Positions 9,361 through 17,290 of a stretch of 64,000 nucleotides of DNA are shown here, in pieces (position 1 is the first letter of the stretch; each line of letters begins with the position of its first letter). Where the stretch lies: positions 806,001-870,000 of the forward strand of contig NZ_FCOT01000013.1 in the NCBI RefSeq assembly GCF_900046455.1, given 5' to 3'. Made by a program: the position numbers and the translations under genes. The stretch is from Cellulomonas timonensis. Lineage in GTDB: Bacteria; Actinomycetota; Actinomycetes; Actinomycetales; Cellulomonadaceae. Under the pieces are notes generated by a model. It was not told where the DNA came from. It saw nothing but the letters and a program-made list of their open reading frames with translations, and ran no database searches.

Positions 9361-9392
9361 ACGGGCGCCGGTCCCAGAGGACCGGCGCCCGT
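9361..9392. terminator. Perfect 14-bp stem terminator between ppm and rbpA
   Basis: Arms 9361-9374 and 9379-9392 are perfectly complementary (ACGGGCGCCGGTCC) around a CAGA tetraloop, followed by TTTC on the plus strand. It sits between two convergent genes and can stop transcription from both sides. Confidence 0.85.
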
Positions 9393-9409
9393 TTCTCGTG
9401 CGAAACGCG

Positions 9410-9754
9410 TCAGGCGCTGCGACGCAGCTTGCCGGCGCGCAGCAGGTCGAGCCGCTCGTCGAGCAGCTCCTCGAGCTCCTTGACGGTGCGACGCTCGAGC
9501 AGCATGTCCCAGTGGGTGCGCGGCGGCTTGCCGCCCTTGGGCTCAGGCTTCGAGGCATCGCGCAGGAGCGCCTCCTCGCCGCAGCGGCACTCCCAGGTGA
9601 CCGGGACGTCCGCCTCGACAGAGAAGGGCAGGATGATCGTGTGCCCGTTCGGGCAGTCGTAGTGCGCCTGAAGACGAGGGGCGAAGTCGACGCCGTCCTC
9701 TGTCTCCATGCTGTGTGAACCGATGCGCATTCCGCGCAGGGACCGGTTCGACAT
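9410..9754 (-). CDS. rbpA: RNA polymerase-binding protein RbpA
   Basis: RbpA is an essential actinobacterial factor. It binds the principal sigma factor and RNA polymerase core and stabilises the open promoter complex. The 114-residue product starts MSNRSLRGMRIGS. A zinc-ribbon-like core (YDCPNGHTI ... WECRCGEEA) follows, then the C-terminal sigma-interaction helix HWDMLLERRTVKELEELLDE. The ATG at 9754 is chosen because GGAGGT lies six bases upstream and homology begins there; an in-frame start further up adds 16 unrelated residues. A SigR/SigH-like promoter sits 47 bases upstream. Single-gene unit, ending at the shared terminator. Confidence 0.97.
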   Translation of the reverse strand: MSNRSLRGMRIGSHSMETEDGVDFAPRLQAHYDCPNGHTIILPFSVEADVPVTWECRCGEEALLRDASKPEPKGGKPPRTHWDMLLERRTVKELEELLDERLDLLRAGKLRRSA

Positions 9755-9800
9755 CTGGGACCTCCGTGCCGTTGCCGTATGAAACTCTTCCGCAGGGCAC

Positions 9801-9826
9801 AACGACCGACCCGGCCCTGATGTTCC
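9801..9826 (-). promoter_or_regulatory. SigR/SigH-like (thiol-oxidative stress) promoter of rbpA
   Basis: On the minus strand GGAAC (9826-9822) and CGTT (9804-9801) are separated by exactly 17 bases, matching the GGAA(C/T)-N17-18-CGTT consensus of SigR/SigH-family ECF sigma factors. It lies 47 bases before the rbpA start codon. In Streptomyces coelicolor rbpA is a known SigR target, so the match is biologically sensible. Confidence 0.65.
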
Positions 9827-9958
9827 ATAGTGCCGTGAAGGTCTCGTGAACGCGCGACGAGTCCATCGCGGTGAGACGCGGTGCTTTCCGCGTTTCCATC
9901 GCCCTCCGCGCCGCCTGCGCGCCCGGGGCTGTGACCAGCGACACAGGCTCAGCAGCCC

Positions 9959-10504
9959 TCATGCGCGGATCACTCCGGCGCGGTGCGGCCCGATCGCCAC
10001 CTCGGCGCGGATGCGCAGCCCTGCCCGCGCGGCCATCGCGCGGAGCACACCCGACCATCCGCGCTCGAACGCGCCGTGGGCGCCCCCGCCCTCTCGCGTG
10101 TAGGCGATCAGCACCGACCCGCCGGGCGCCTCGTGCTGCACGACGGAGACCAGCACGCGGACGAGCAAGTCGGCGACGGTCTCAGACGGGGCCACGCTGG
10201 CATGCTCGACGGGCAGCACGACGGGCGCGGGGCGGTCGCCGCCGTCGAGCACGAGGAACCACAGCGTGGGCGCCCCGCCGCGCTGGCCGCCGATGGCGCG
10301 CAGCACCACCTCCACGAGGTCGGCCTCATGCGCGCTTCCCGGGTCGACGGCCGGGGCTGGTGGGGCTCCGTCCGGCCGTGGGCCGGCGTCGGGGACGCGC
10401 GGCGGTCGCGGCAGGCCGTAGTGGAAGGGATCGCCCCACCGGGCGCCCCAGTGCGGCGGAGAGGTGGGCTCTGGGCGGCTGGTCTCGTCAGGCTCGTTCG
10501 TCAT
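9959..10504 (-). CDS. Hypothetical protein, Pro-rich N-terminus
   Basis: I do not recognise this family. The product (181 aa from the ATG at 10504) has a Pro/Arg-rich, probably disordered first 60 residues. A compact mixed alpha/beta segment follows: ADLVEVVLRAIGG, TLWFLVLDGGDR, PVVLPVEHASVAPSETVADLLVRVLVSVV, GSVLIAYTREGGG. The hydrophobic-strand/helix pattern and codon use look genuinely coding. A GTG at 10531 in frame would add nine residues; neither start has a well-placed ribosome site. It lies about 110 bp downstream of the ABC exporter on the same strand. No signal peptide or membrane helix. DUF4192-like proteins have a vaguely similar layout, but I cannot claim membership. Confidence 0.6.
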   Translation of the reverse strand: MTNEPDETSRPEPTSPPHWGARWGDPFHYGLPRPPRVPDAGPRPDGAPPAPAVDPGSAHEADLVEVVLRAIGGQRGGAPTLWFLVLDGGDRPAPVVLPVEHASVAPSETVADLLVRVLVSVVQHEAPGGSVLIAYTREGGGAHGAFERGWSGVLRAMAARAGLRIRAEVAIGPHRAGVIRA

Positions 10505-10613
10505 GCGGCCACCGTCTGAGCCACCTCCCACGCGGCCCGGCGCGGCGGTCAGGGCAGTGTGCGAGGCCCGTCGGCGGAGGGGTCCTGTGGGTGGCGGGCC
10601 TGCCCGCCAGGGC

Positions 10614-12764
10614 TCATTCGCTCCGGGAGGGCTGGGTGAGGACCACCCCGTCGGTGAACATCACGCCATCGCTGAACCGGGCCTGGACCCGCCCGCCGCC
10701 GAACTGCTCCGCGTACAGCCGGGCGTACAGGCCGTCCGGGGCCGCGACGAGCTCCGCATGCGTGCCGCGCTCGACCACGCGGCCGTCCTCCACCACGAAG
10801 ATCACGTCCGCGTCGATGATCGTCGACAGCCGGTGGGCGATGGCAAGCGTTGTGCGCCGCTGCAGCACCCGGGCCAGCGCATCCTGCACGAGGCGCTCCG
10901 AGGAGGTGTCGAGGGCCGAGGTGGCCTCGTCGAGGATCAGCACCCGCGGATCCTTGAGCAGCACGCGAGCGATCGCGACGCGCTGCTTCTCGCCACCCGA
11001 CAGGCGGTAGCCCCGCTCGCCGACCACCGTGTCGTAGCCGCCCTCGAAGGACATGATCCGGTCGTGGATGTTGGCCGCGCGGCAGGCGTCCTCCAGCTCG
11101 GCGTCGGTCGCGTCCGGCCGGGCGTACCGCAGGTTCTGCGCGATGGTCGCGTGGAACAGGTAGGGGTCCTGAGTCACGACGCCCACGGTGTCCGCCAGGC
11201 TCGAGAGCGTGACGTCCCTGACGTCGTGCCCGTCGATGCGCACGGCCCCACGGTCCACCTCGTACAGCCGGGGCACGAGGTGGCTCAGTGTGGTCTTGCC
11301 CGCCCCGGACGGGCCCACGAACGCGGCGAGCTGCCCCGGCTCCACCTCGATCGACACATCGCGGACCGCCCAGGCCCGGCGGGTCGCGGTCGCGGCGCCC
11401 GCAGCGGTGCGACGTCCGCCGCCCGACGCCGGGCGGGGGAGCCCATGCGGCATCCCACCTCCGCCCGACCCCGAGCTGGGGACGCCGAAGCTCATCATCG
11501 CGCCACGCATCCCACCGCCCATCCCGGACCCCCGGCCCGGCGCCGCGACCGGCTCGGGCTCCTGCAGCGACGGGGGAGACGGGTAGCGGAACCAGACCTG
11601 GTCGAAGGACACGCTGCCCTGCGTGGTCGCCGGGTCGAGCACGACGGCGCCGGGGCGGTCCCGGATGGCGGGCTCCATGTCCAGGTACTCGAAGATCCGC
11701 CGGAACAACGCGAGCGACGTCTGCACGTCGAGCGCCACCCGCATCAACGACACGACGGGCATGAGCAGTCGCGCCTGCAGCGTGGAGAACGCGACGAGGG
11801 TCCCGGCCGTCAACGCGCCCACCCCGACGTCGCCCGAGATCATGTACCCGGCGGCGAGGTAGACCAGCGCCGGCGTGATCGCCATGAACGCGTTCACCAC
11901 CCCGAAGAACCCCTGGCCGGCCATCGCCTGGCGCACCTGGAGGCCCACCTGGCGGTCGTTCTCCTCGCGGTACCTGGCGATCTCCGCGTCGGAGCGGTTG
12001 AACACCTTGGTCAGCAGCACGCCCGAGACGCTCAGGGCCTCCTCGGTGATCGCCGTCATGTCGGCGAGCGACTCCTGGGTGGCCCGCGCGATCACCTGGC
12101 GACGCGCGCCCACGCGACGCTGCATCACCACGAACACCGGCATCAGCGCGACGGCGACGATGGTCAGCTGCCAGCTGAGGAGCAGCATCGCGACGAGCGA
12201 GGCGATGACCGTCACCGCGTTCGACAGGATCGACGAGGCCGTCGTGGTCAGCACCGATCGCACGCCGCCCACGTCGTTGGCGAGCCGCGACTGGATCGAG
12301 CCGGTCTTGGTCGCGGTGAAGAACGCGAGCTCCATGCGCTCCAGGTGAGCGAACAGCCGCCCCCGCAGGTCGGCCATCGCGAGGTTGCCGACCTTGGTGG
12401 TCAGGTAGGTCTGCCCGACGCCGATCGCCGAGCTCAGCAACGGCACCAGGATCATCGCGCCGACGAGCCACAGCAGCAGGCGCAGGTCGACCCCGCCCGA
12501 CGCGGGGAACAGCGCGTCGTCGAAGACCCGCTGGGTCAGGAACGGCGTGATGATCCCGAGCACGGCGCCCACGAGGATGGACAGCACCACCAGGATCAAC
12601 TCGCTGCGGTACGGGGTCAGCAGGGCGCCGATGCGGCGCAGCAGCGCGCCCGACGAGCTCGGCGCGATGGTGCTGGCCGCTGCGGCGGCTGCGGTGGCAT
12701 CAGCGCCGGACGGCTCCGACGGCTCCAGTGGGGCGGAGGGAGGCGGGGGAGTCGGACCGGTCAT
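10614..12764 (-). CDS. ABC transporter, fused permease and ATP-binding domains
   Basis: A type IV (exporter-fold) half-transporter of 716 aa that would act as a homodimer or with an unlinked partner; the substrate is unknown. An Ala/Pro-rich N-terminus is followed by six membrane helices and a nucleotide-binding domain. Visible motifs are Walker A GPSGAGKTT, signature LSGGEKQRVAIARVLL, Walker B VLILDEATSALD and the H-loop AIAHRLSTI. A Gly/Met-rich insertion of about 70 residues (near 392-462) interrupts the start of the ATPase domain, after the A-loop tyrosine (FRYP). The ATG at 12764 is the first that makes biological sense; the open frame upstream is non-coding. A 17-bp inverted repeat lies 30 bases before the start. 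Confidence 0.93.
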   Translation of the reverse strand: MTGPTPPPPSAPLEPSEPSGADATAAAAAASTIAPSSSGALLRRIGALLTPYRSELILVVLSILVGAVLGIITPFLTQRVFDDALFPASGGVDLRLLLWLVGAMILVPLLSSAIGVGQTYLTTKVGNLAMADLRGRLFAHLERMELAFFTATKTGSIQSRLANDVGGVRSVLTTTASSILSNAVTVIASLVAMLLLSWQLTIVAVALMPVFVVMQRRVGARRQVIARATQESLADMTAITEEALSVSGVLLTKVFNRSDAEIARYREENDRQVGLQVRQAMAGQGFFGVVNAFMAITPALVYLAAGYMISGDVGVGALTAGTLVAFSTLQARLLMPVVSLMRVALDVQTSLALFRRIFEYLDMEPAIRDRPGAVVLDPATTQGSVSFDQVWFRYPSPPSLQEPEPVAAPGRGSGMGGGMRGAMMSFGVPSSGSGGGGMPHGLPRPASGGGRRTAAGAATATRRAWAVRDVSIEVEPGQLAAFVGPSGAGKTTLSHLVPRLYEVDRGAVRIDGHDVRDVTLSSLADTVGVVTQDPYLFHATIAQNLRYARPDATDAELEDACRAANIHDRIMSFEGGYDTVVGERGYRLSGGEKQRVAIARVLLKDPRVLILDEATSALDTSSERLVQDALARVLQRRTTLAIAHRLSTIIDADVIFVVEDGRVVERGTHAELVAAPDGLYARLYAEQFGGGRVQARFSDGVMFTDGVVLTQPSRSE

Positions 12765-12793
12765 GCGCACAGTCTGGCCGTCGTCCCTGGCGC

Positions 12794-12839
12794 CCGCGAA
12801 CATGCCACGCAGGACCCGCCCGGCGTGGCATGTTCGCGG
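12794..12839. repeat. Perfect 17-bp inverted repeat between hydrolase and ABC genes
   Basis: Arms 12794-12810 and 12823-12839 (CCGCGAACATGCCACGC and its complement) are perfectly paired around a 12-base loop. It lies between the hydrolase stop and the ABC transporter start on the same strand. It could be a terminator for the hydrolase, though no T-run follows on the minus strand. Alternatively it is an operator in front of the transporter. Confidence 0.7.
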
Positions 12840-12880
12840 CTTCCCCTCAGCCGAGCCGGAGTCGGGGTGCGAGGAACACG

Positions 12881-13627
12881 TCAGCTCGCGGTTCCGCTGT
12901 CCCGGGAAGTCGCTGCTGCGGCGACGAGCTGCGCGAGGTCGTCGGAGCGGCTCCACATGGGCCAGTGGCCGGTGGGGAGGTCGATGACGTCGACGTGCTG
13001 GAGGCGGGCGACCTCGGCGAACATGGGATGACCGGCGTGGGCCAGCTCCATCAGCTGTGCGCCCGGGATCGAGCAGCACACCAGCGTGGTCGGGACCTGC
13101 AGACGTGCGTCGTTGGCGAGCTCCACTGGCTGGCGAAGCACGGGACCCGGCTCCGGGACGGCCCGGGCCCGGAAGCGCGCGAGATCCTCGGTGCTCAAGC
13201 CCTCGAGGCTGGCCTGCTGCCCGAGCGCGTCGAAGGGCGGCAGGGGCAGCTCGCCCAGATCGTCCGGCAGGTCGGGGGCGAAGACGCTCCCGGGCGCCAC
13301 CGGTCCGCTGTCAATCCAGACCACACGGCGGACGAGCTCGGGATGCTGATCGAGCACGAGGCTGACCGGGGCGTTGGCTCCGCTGTGCGCCACGATGACC
13401 ACGGGCTGCTTTTCGGCGGCCGCGACCCGTTCGATCGCCGCTGCCTGGTCGTCGAGTGTCCTGGAAGCTCGCTCGCGGTCTGCCTCGTCGAGGCCGGGAA
13501 GGGTCATCGGGATGGCTCGCCGGCCGGCGGCGGTCAGGTGTTCCACCACCTCGTCCCATGCCCATGCCCCCAGCCAGTGGCCGGCGATCAGGAGGATGGT
13601 CGGTTCGCCCGTGTTGGTCGTCGTCAT
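12881..13627 (-). CDS. Alpha/beta-hydrolase
   Basis: A cytoplasmic alpha/beta-hydrolase of 248 aa, esterase-like. An oxyanion-hole region GHWLGAWAWDEV lies near residue 17. The nucleophile is probably Ser82 in VAHSGANAP, an AHSGA variant of the GxSxG elbow in which the first glycine is alanine. Candidate Asp is in WIDSGPVAPG and candidate His in TGHWPMWS near residue 226. The resemblance is to plant salicylate-esterase/MES-like and bacterial AB hydrolase_6 proteins. It is divergent from a WYL regulator, with 73 bp between starts, so that regulator is the likely controller. Substrate unknown. Confidence 0.85.
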   Translation of the reverse strand: MTTTNTGEPTILLIAGHWLGAWAWDEVVEHLTAAGRRAIPMTLPGLDEADRERASRTLDDQAAAIERVAAAEKQPVVIVAHSGANAPVSLVLDQHPELVRRVVWIDSGPVAPGSVFAPDLPDDLGELPLPPFDALGQQASLEGLSTEDLARFRARAVPEPGPVLRQPVELANDARLQVPTTLVCCSIPGAQLMELAHAGHPMFAEVARLQHVDVIDLPTGHWPMWSRSDDLAQLVAAAATSRDSGTAS

Positions 13628-13661
13628 ACCGCCATGCTCGCAAGCCCCGAGGACAACGGCG

Positions 13662-13678
13662 TGTCACCATTTCTGACA
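13662..13678. promoter_or_regulatory. Candidate operator TGTCA-N7-TGACA in divergent promoter
   Basis: A perfect inverted repeat, TGTCA (13662-13666) and TGACA (13674-13678) with seven bases between, lies in the 73-bp gap between the hydrolase and the WYL regulator. A divergent regulator often binds such a site to control itself and its neighbour. The arms are short, so this is only a candidate. Confidence 0.35.
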
Positions 13679-13700
13679 TGAATCTTGGTGGGGCGCGGAC

Positions 13701-14399
13701 GTGAGACGGGCAGAGCGGCTCCACGCATTGTCGGAGATGCTGCGCCGCAATGGCCCCCGCGGATGCACTGCTGAGCGGCTGGCGGCGGAGTTCGGCGTGT
13801 CGGTGCGGACGGTGAAGAGAGACCTCACCGCCCTCGAGAACAGCGGTGCGCCGATCTGGTCGCGCCCAGGGCCTGGCGGCGGCTACGGCCTCGCCACTCG
13901 GGCGAGCCTCCCGCCGGTCAGCCTGACCCCCGCGCAGGCGGTGGCGCTGCTCGCGGCCGTCTCCGCTGCCTCCGATGCCCCCTATGCCGACTTGGCCTCA
14001 GCCGGCGTCCAGAAGATCCTGGACGTCCTCGACCCCAGGACCCGGGCGAAAGCCGATGAGCTCGCGCGCCGCGTGTGGGTGGACACGCCGTCGTCTGCCG
14101 TTCGGGCGGTCAGATCGGCCCTCGAGGAAGCGATGGCCGAGCAACGCGTCGTGCGCATTCGCTACGTCTCGCGTGACGACAGCACGACGACCCGCGACGT
14201 CGAGCCGATCATCTTCGCCTCCGCCAACGGCCGTTGGTACCTGATCGGATGGTGCCGGCTACGCGGCGATATCCGGTGGTTCCTCATGACGCGCATCGAG
14301 CACGCCGCCGTGACCAAGGCTCCCTGTGGTCAGCACAGCATTCAGGAGGTGGGCATTCCCCCAGCGACGGCACGGTCCGTGCAGAGCCGAGGCGAGTGA
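13701..14399 (+). CDS. WYL-domain transcriptional regulator (YafY/DeoR-like HTH)
   Basis: A 232-residue DNA-binding regulator. The N-terminal winged helix-turn-helix (MRRAERLHALSEMLRRNG..TAERLAAEFGVSVRTVKRDLTALE) is typical of YafY-like proteins. It is followed by GGYGLATRASLPPVSLTPAQ and a C-terminal WYL ligand-binding domain carrying GRWYLIGWC. Most family members run to about 310-330 residues with a WCX extension; this one stops soon after the WYL domain, so it is a short form. The GTG at 13701 begins right at the homology. It is divergent from the alpha/beta-hydrolase, its probable target. The ligand is unknown. Confidence 0.88.
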   Translation: MRRAERLHALSEMLRRNGPRGCTAERLAAEFGVSVRTVKRDLTALENSGAPIWSRPGPGGGYGLATRASLPPVSLTPAQAVALLAAVSAASDAPYADLASAGVQKILDVLDPRTRAKADELARRVWVDTPSSAVRAVRSALEEAMAEQRVVRIRYVSRDDSTTTRDVEPIIFASANGRWYLIGWCRLRGDIRWFLMTRIEHAAVTKAPCGQHSIQEVGIPPATARSVQSRGE

Positions 14400-14432
14400 G
14401 GCTTTCCATCGACGTCGCCGGCCCGATGCCGC

Positions 14433-15320
14433 TCAACCCCCCGGGTCCTCCCCGGCGCGGCTGCCGCTCACCACTGTCGCGTCCCGCTCGGCGTCCTGGA
14501 CGACGGTGGGAGTCAGGCCCGCCGCGGTGAGGGCGGCGGCCAGCGCCACGCCCTGGGCGGCGCCTGCCTCCATCAGCACCGCGCCCCCGGGGGCGAGCCA
14601 GCGCGGCGCCAGGGCGATCACGCGGAACAGGAGGTCGAGGCCTTCGGGACCGCCGTCGAGCGCCGTGCGCGGCTCATGCTGGCGGGCCTCGGGAGGCATG
14701 AGACGTAAGGCGTGCGTCGGCACATACGGCGCGTTCGCGGTGAGGATGTCGACTCTGCCCCGCAGGCTCGACGGGAGCGGCTCGTCGAGGTCTCCCCGGT
14801 GCACCTGCCCGAGCGTCATGGGGATGTTCCGCCGTGCACAGCGCACGGCCACCGGGTCGATGTCCACCGCGTGGAGCTCCACGGGCTCCCGGGCAGTGGC
14901 GATGGCCACGCCCACGGCTCCCGACCCGCAGCACAGGTCGACGACGACGCTCTCCCGCCCGCCACGGCGCCGCCCGTCGGATCGCCGCCGCGGGCCGGGG
15001 CGATGAGCCTGCTCGTCGAGCACGCGACGGGCCGTGTCGACCAGGAGCTCGGTGCGGCGCCGGGGGACGAACACCCCCGGGGTGACGACGATCCGCAGCC
15101 CGCTGAACGCCACCCAGCCGAGGACGTGCTCGAGCGGGGCGCCCGAGACGCGTCGGGCGGTCAGCTCAGCGAGATGCTGCGGGGTCCGAGCCTCGGCGCG
15201 GAGCAGCGCGGCCTCGTCCTCGGCGAACACGCAGCCGGCCGACCTGAGCGCCGCGACGACGTCAGACAGCGCTGGCCACTCGCTGGAGGGCGTCGCCATC
15301 GCGGGGACGCTGTCAGGCAT
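14433..15320 (-). CDS. PrmC-related protein-(glutamine-N5) methyltransferase, unknown substrate
   Basis: A class I SAM methyltransferase of 295 aa related to release-factor methyltransferase PrmC/HemK. It has the N-terminal helical domain (AEDEAALLRAEARTPQHLAELTARRVSGAPLEHVLG), the FVPRRRTELLV segment and a SAM site VVVDLCCGSGAVGVA. The catalytic loop reads NAPYVP rather than the usual NPPY. NAPY is what I recall for the actinobacterial PrmC-paralogue family, so the target may not be release factors. The ATG at 15320 overlaps the end of the upstream ligase gene by 8 bp, so the two are coupled. Confidence 0.85.
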   Translation of the reverse strand: MPDSVPAMATPSSEWPALSDVVAALRSAGCVFAEDEAALLRAEARTPQHLAELTARRVSGAPLEHVLGWVAFSGLRIVVTPGVFVPRRRTELLVDTARRVLDEQAHRPGPRRRSDGRRRGGRESVVVDLCCGSGAVGVAIATAREPVELHAVDIDPVAVRCARRNIPMTLGQVHRGDLDEPLPSSLRGRVDILTANAPYVPTHALRLMPPEARQHEPRTALDGGPEGLDLLFRVIALAPRWLAPGGAVLMEAGAAQGVALAAALTAAGLTPTVVQDAERDATVVSGSRAGEDPGG

Positions 15321-16431
15321 GGGTGCGGTCGACGGCTCGCTCGACCAGCTCCTGGTCGTCCGCGCCGTCGAGGCGCCACCTGCGCTGCTGCATCGCGCCG
15401 TTGCCGCGTTGCAGCACTCTCTGCACCTGCTCGCCCACCCACAGCCGGTCCCCGGACCTCTCCAGGGCGGGCGCCACATGCTCGAGCAGCGTCTGGAGCG
15501 CGTCAGATGCGGGCCGAGGGCGGAAGGTCAGCGGATCGAGCAGGTCTCCGGTGAGCCCCGACCTCGCGGCTCGCCAGGCGGCCACCCGGAGCGCCTCGGT
15601 GCGCGGTTCCGGGCCGAGCGGCGGCCCTCCGGCGAGGCTGATGTCGAGGGCGGTGTCGGCGAGGGCCCGGACCAGCACGCCCTGCAGGACGGCGTCGGCG
15701 GAGTCGAGGCAGACGTCGGGGACGCGGACCTCGACGGTCGGGTAGCGGGGCGAGAGCCGGGCGTCGAAGTAGACCATCCCGGGGTCGAGGATGGTGCCGC
15801 TCGCCACCAGGTCGTCGACCAGGCCGTGGTAGGTCGCGGCGTCGCCGAAGGGCGCCGTCGGGCCGGCCGTGGGCCAACGGCCCCAGACCAGGGACCGGTA
15901 GCTGGCGTAGGCGGTGTCCTCGCCGTGCCAGTACGGGCTGTTCGCGCTGAGCGCCAGCAGTAGGGGAGTCCACCGGCGCAGGTGGTCGATGATCCGCACG
16001 CCATCCTCGTCGTCGGTCACCTCGACATGGATGTGGCATCCGCAGGTGAGCTGCTCGCGGGCGATCTCCCCGAACTCGTCGCGGATGGCCTTGGCGCGCT
16101 GGTTGACGATGACGGTGGGGTCGCCACCGATGGGCGCGGTGCCGAGCGCGACGGCCCTGGCGCCGACGTGCTGGGCGGAGGAGTCGGCGCGGGACCGGCC
16201 GGCACGCACCTCTGCCAGGAGGTCGGCGACGGTGGAGCGTGGGCGTGTGGAGGTCTCGACCTGTTCCTGGGTGAACTCCTTCTCGAGCCTGCCACCAGGG
16301 GGGTCGTCGAGCATCTCGTCGGCCGCGTGAGCCGCCGCATGCTGCAGCGCGGGGGCTGCGACGGCTCGGAGCGTCCCGTCAGGAGACACGAGCAGGAACT
16401 CTTCTTCAATCCCGATGCGGCGCACCACCAC
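15313..16431 (-). CDS. Carboxylate-amine ligase, YbdK family (glutamate-cysteine ligase type 2)
   Basis: An ATP-dependent ligase of the GCS2 family, 372 aa. Members join a carboxylate and an amine; the E. coli homologue YbdK has weak glutamate-cysteine ligase activity, but the true substrate is usually unknown. The N-terminal GIEEEFLLV strand, EKEFTQEQVETST, the CGCHIHVEV metal-binding segment and the YPTVEVRVPDVC segment are all family hallmarks. The start at 16431 is followed directly by homology. It is the first gene of a two-gene unit with the methyltransferase. Its promoter would lie in the AT-rich gap that also holds a 23-bp repeat (16478-16500). Confidence 0.9.
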   Translation of the reverse strand: MVVRRIGIEEEFLLVSPDGTLRAVAAPALQHAAAHAADEMLDDPPGGRLEKEFTQEQVETSTRPRSTVADLLAEVRAGRSRADSSAQHVGARAVALGTAPIGGDPTVIVNQRAKAIRDEFGEIAREQLTCGCHIHVEVTDDEDGVRIIDHLRRWTPLLLALSANSPYWHGEDTAYASYRSLVWGRWPTAGPTAPFGDAATYHGLVDDLVASGTILDPGMVYFDARLSPRYPTVEVRVPDVCLDSADAVLQGVLVRALADTALDISLAGGPPLGPEPRTEALRVAAWRAARSGLTGDLLDPLTFRPRPASDALQTLLEHVAPALERSGDRLWVGEQVQRVLQRGNGAMQQRRWRLDGADDQELVERAVDRTHA

Positions 16432-16477
16432 AGTGTGGTGGGGGGTGGGGGCACTGTCTCGTCGAATGCACTTTTAT

Positions 16478-16500
16478 TGACATATTGTACATTATTGGCG
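16478..16500 (+). repeat. AT-rich 23-bp element, copy 1
   Basis: This copy matches 21 of 23 positions of a second copy on the opposite strand at 23168-23190. The shared core is around TTGTACATTAT here. It is strikingly AT-rich for this genome and lies in the gap between the YbdK-type ligase and the UPF0303 gene. It may be an operator or a recombination site. Confidence 0.6.
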
Positions 16501-16620
16501 TTTTCTTTACCTTAGCGGCCGACAGTCGCTCACGTGTGCCGTTTCAGGCCCCATCTCTGGCCGCGCGCTCGAGGAGAAATGGGACAGAGCGGCATGGCAG
16601 CGGGGGAGTGGCCCCGGTCG

Positions 16621-17103
16621 TCAGGCGAGGAACGCGGTCACTGCCTCCACCACCAGGTCGTGGTCGTCGGCCTGCGGGAGCCCCGACACGGTCACCGTGC
16701 CCACCACGCCCACATCCGTGATCCGCACCGGGAAACACCCGCCGTGCGCCGCGTAGCGCTGCAACGGCAGGTCCTGCTGCTCGGCGAAGGTCGTCCCGTC
16801 CGCGCGGGCCCGCGCCCCGACCAGGTACGACGACGCGCCGAACCGCTCCGTGACCCGCACCTTGCGGTCGACCCAGGTGTCGTTGTCCGGGGTCGTTCCC
16901 GGCAACGCGGCATGGAAGAGCTGCTGGCGCCCGCGCCGCACGTCGATCGTCACCGGCAGCGAGCGCTCCTGGGCGATCTCGACCAGCACACAGCCCAACC
17001 GCCATGCGTCGTCGTTGTCGAAGCGGGTGAAGACGAGGGCGCGCTCCTGCTCCTCGAGCTTCGCGACCAGGTGGACCAGTTCGAGTTCGCTTGACGGGCT
17101 CAT
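16621..17103 (-). CDS. UPF0303 / heme-degrading-domain-like protein
   Basis: A 160-residue cytosolic protein of the UPF0303 (YBR137W-like) family, related to the GlcG/HbpS fold. Function is not established. Family features visible are LVFTRFDNDDAWRLGCVLVE, RGRQQLFHAALPGTTPDN, RFGASSYLVGARARADG and the conserved AAHGGCFPVRI near the end. The ATG at 17103 is where similarity begins; the open frame extends upstream but is non-coding. A gap of 188 bp separates it from the UvrA-like gene on the other strand. It appears to be a single-gene unit. Confidence 0.82.
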   Translation of the reverse strand: MSPSSELELVHLVAKLEEQERALVFTRFDNDDAWRLGCVLVEIAQERSLPVTIDVRRGRQQLFHAALPGTTPDNDTWVDRKVRVTERFGASSYLVGARARADGTTFAEQQDLPLQRYAAHGGCFPVRITDVGVVGTVTVSGLPQADDHDLVVEAVTAFLA

Positions 17104-17290
17104 CTCTAGATCATGGCCGCGCCCGGTCCAGCCGTCGAGCGGACGCCGTGTCACCCCGCCATGGGACGGTGGGGGTCGTTGCCCCGGTCCGCGGCCACAC
17201 TGTAGAACCGGATGTGGCGCCCAGGAGCCACGACGATCTCGACGTCCCCCAACAGGTCCCGCGATAGGTCCCGCGACAGATGGAGACACG

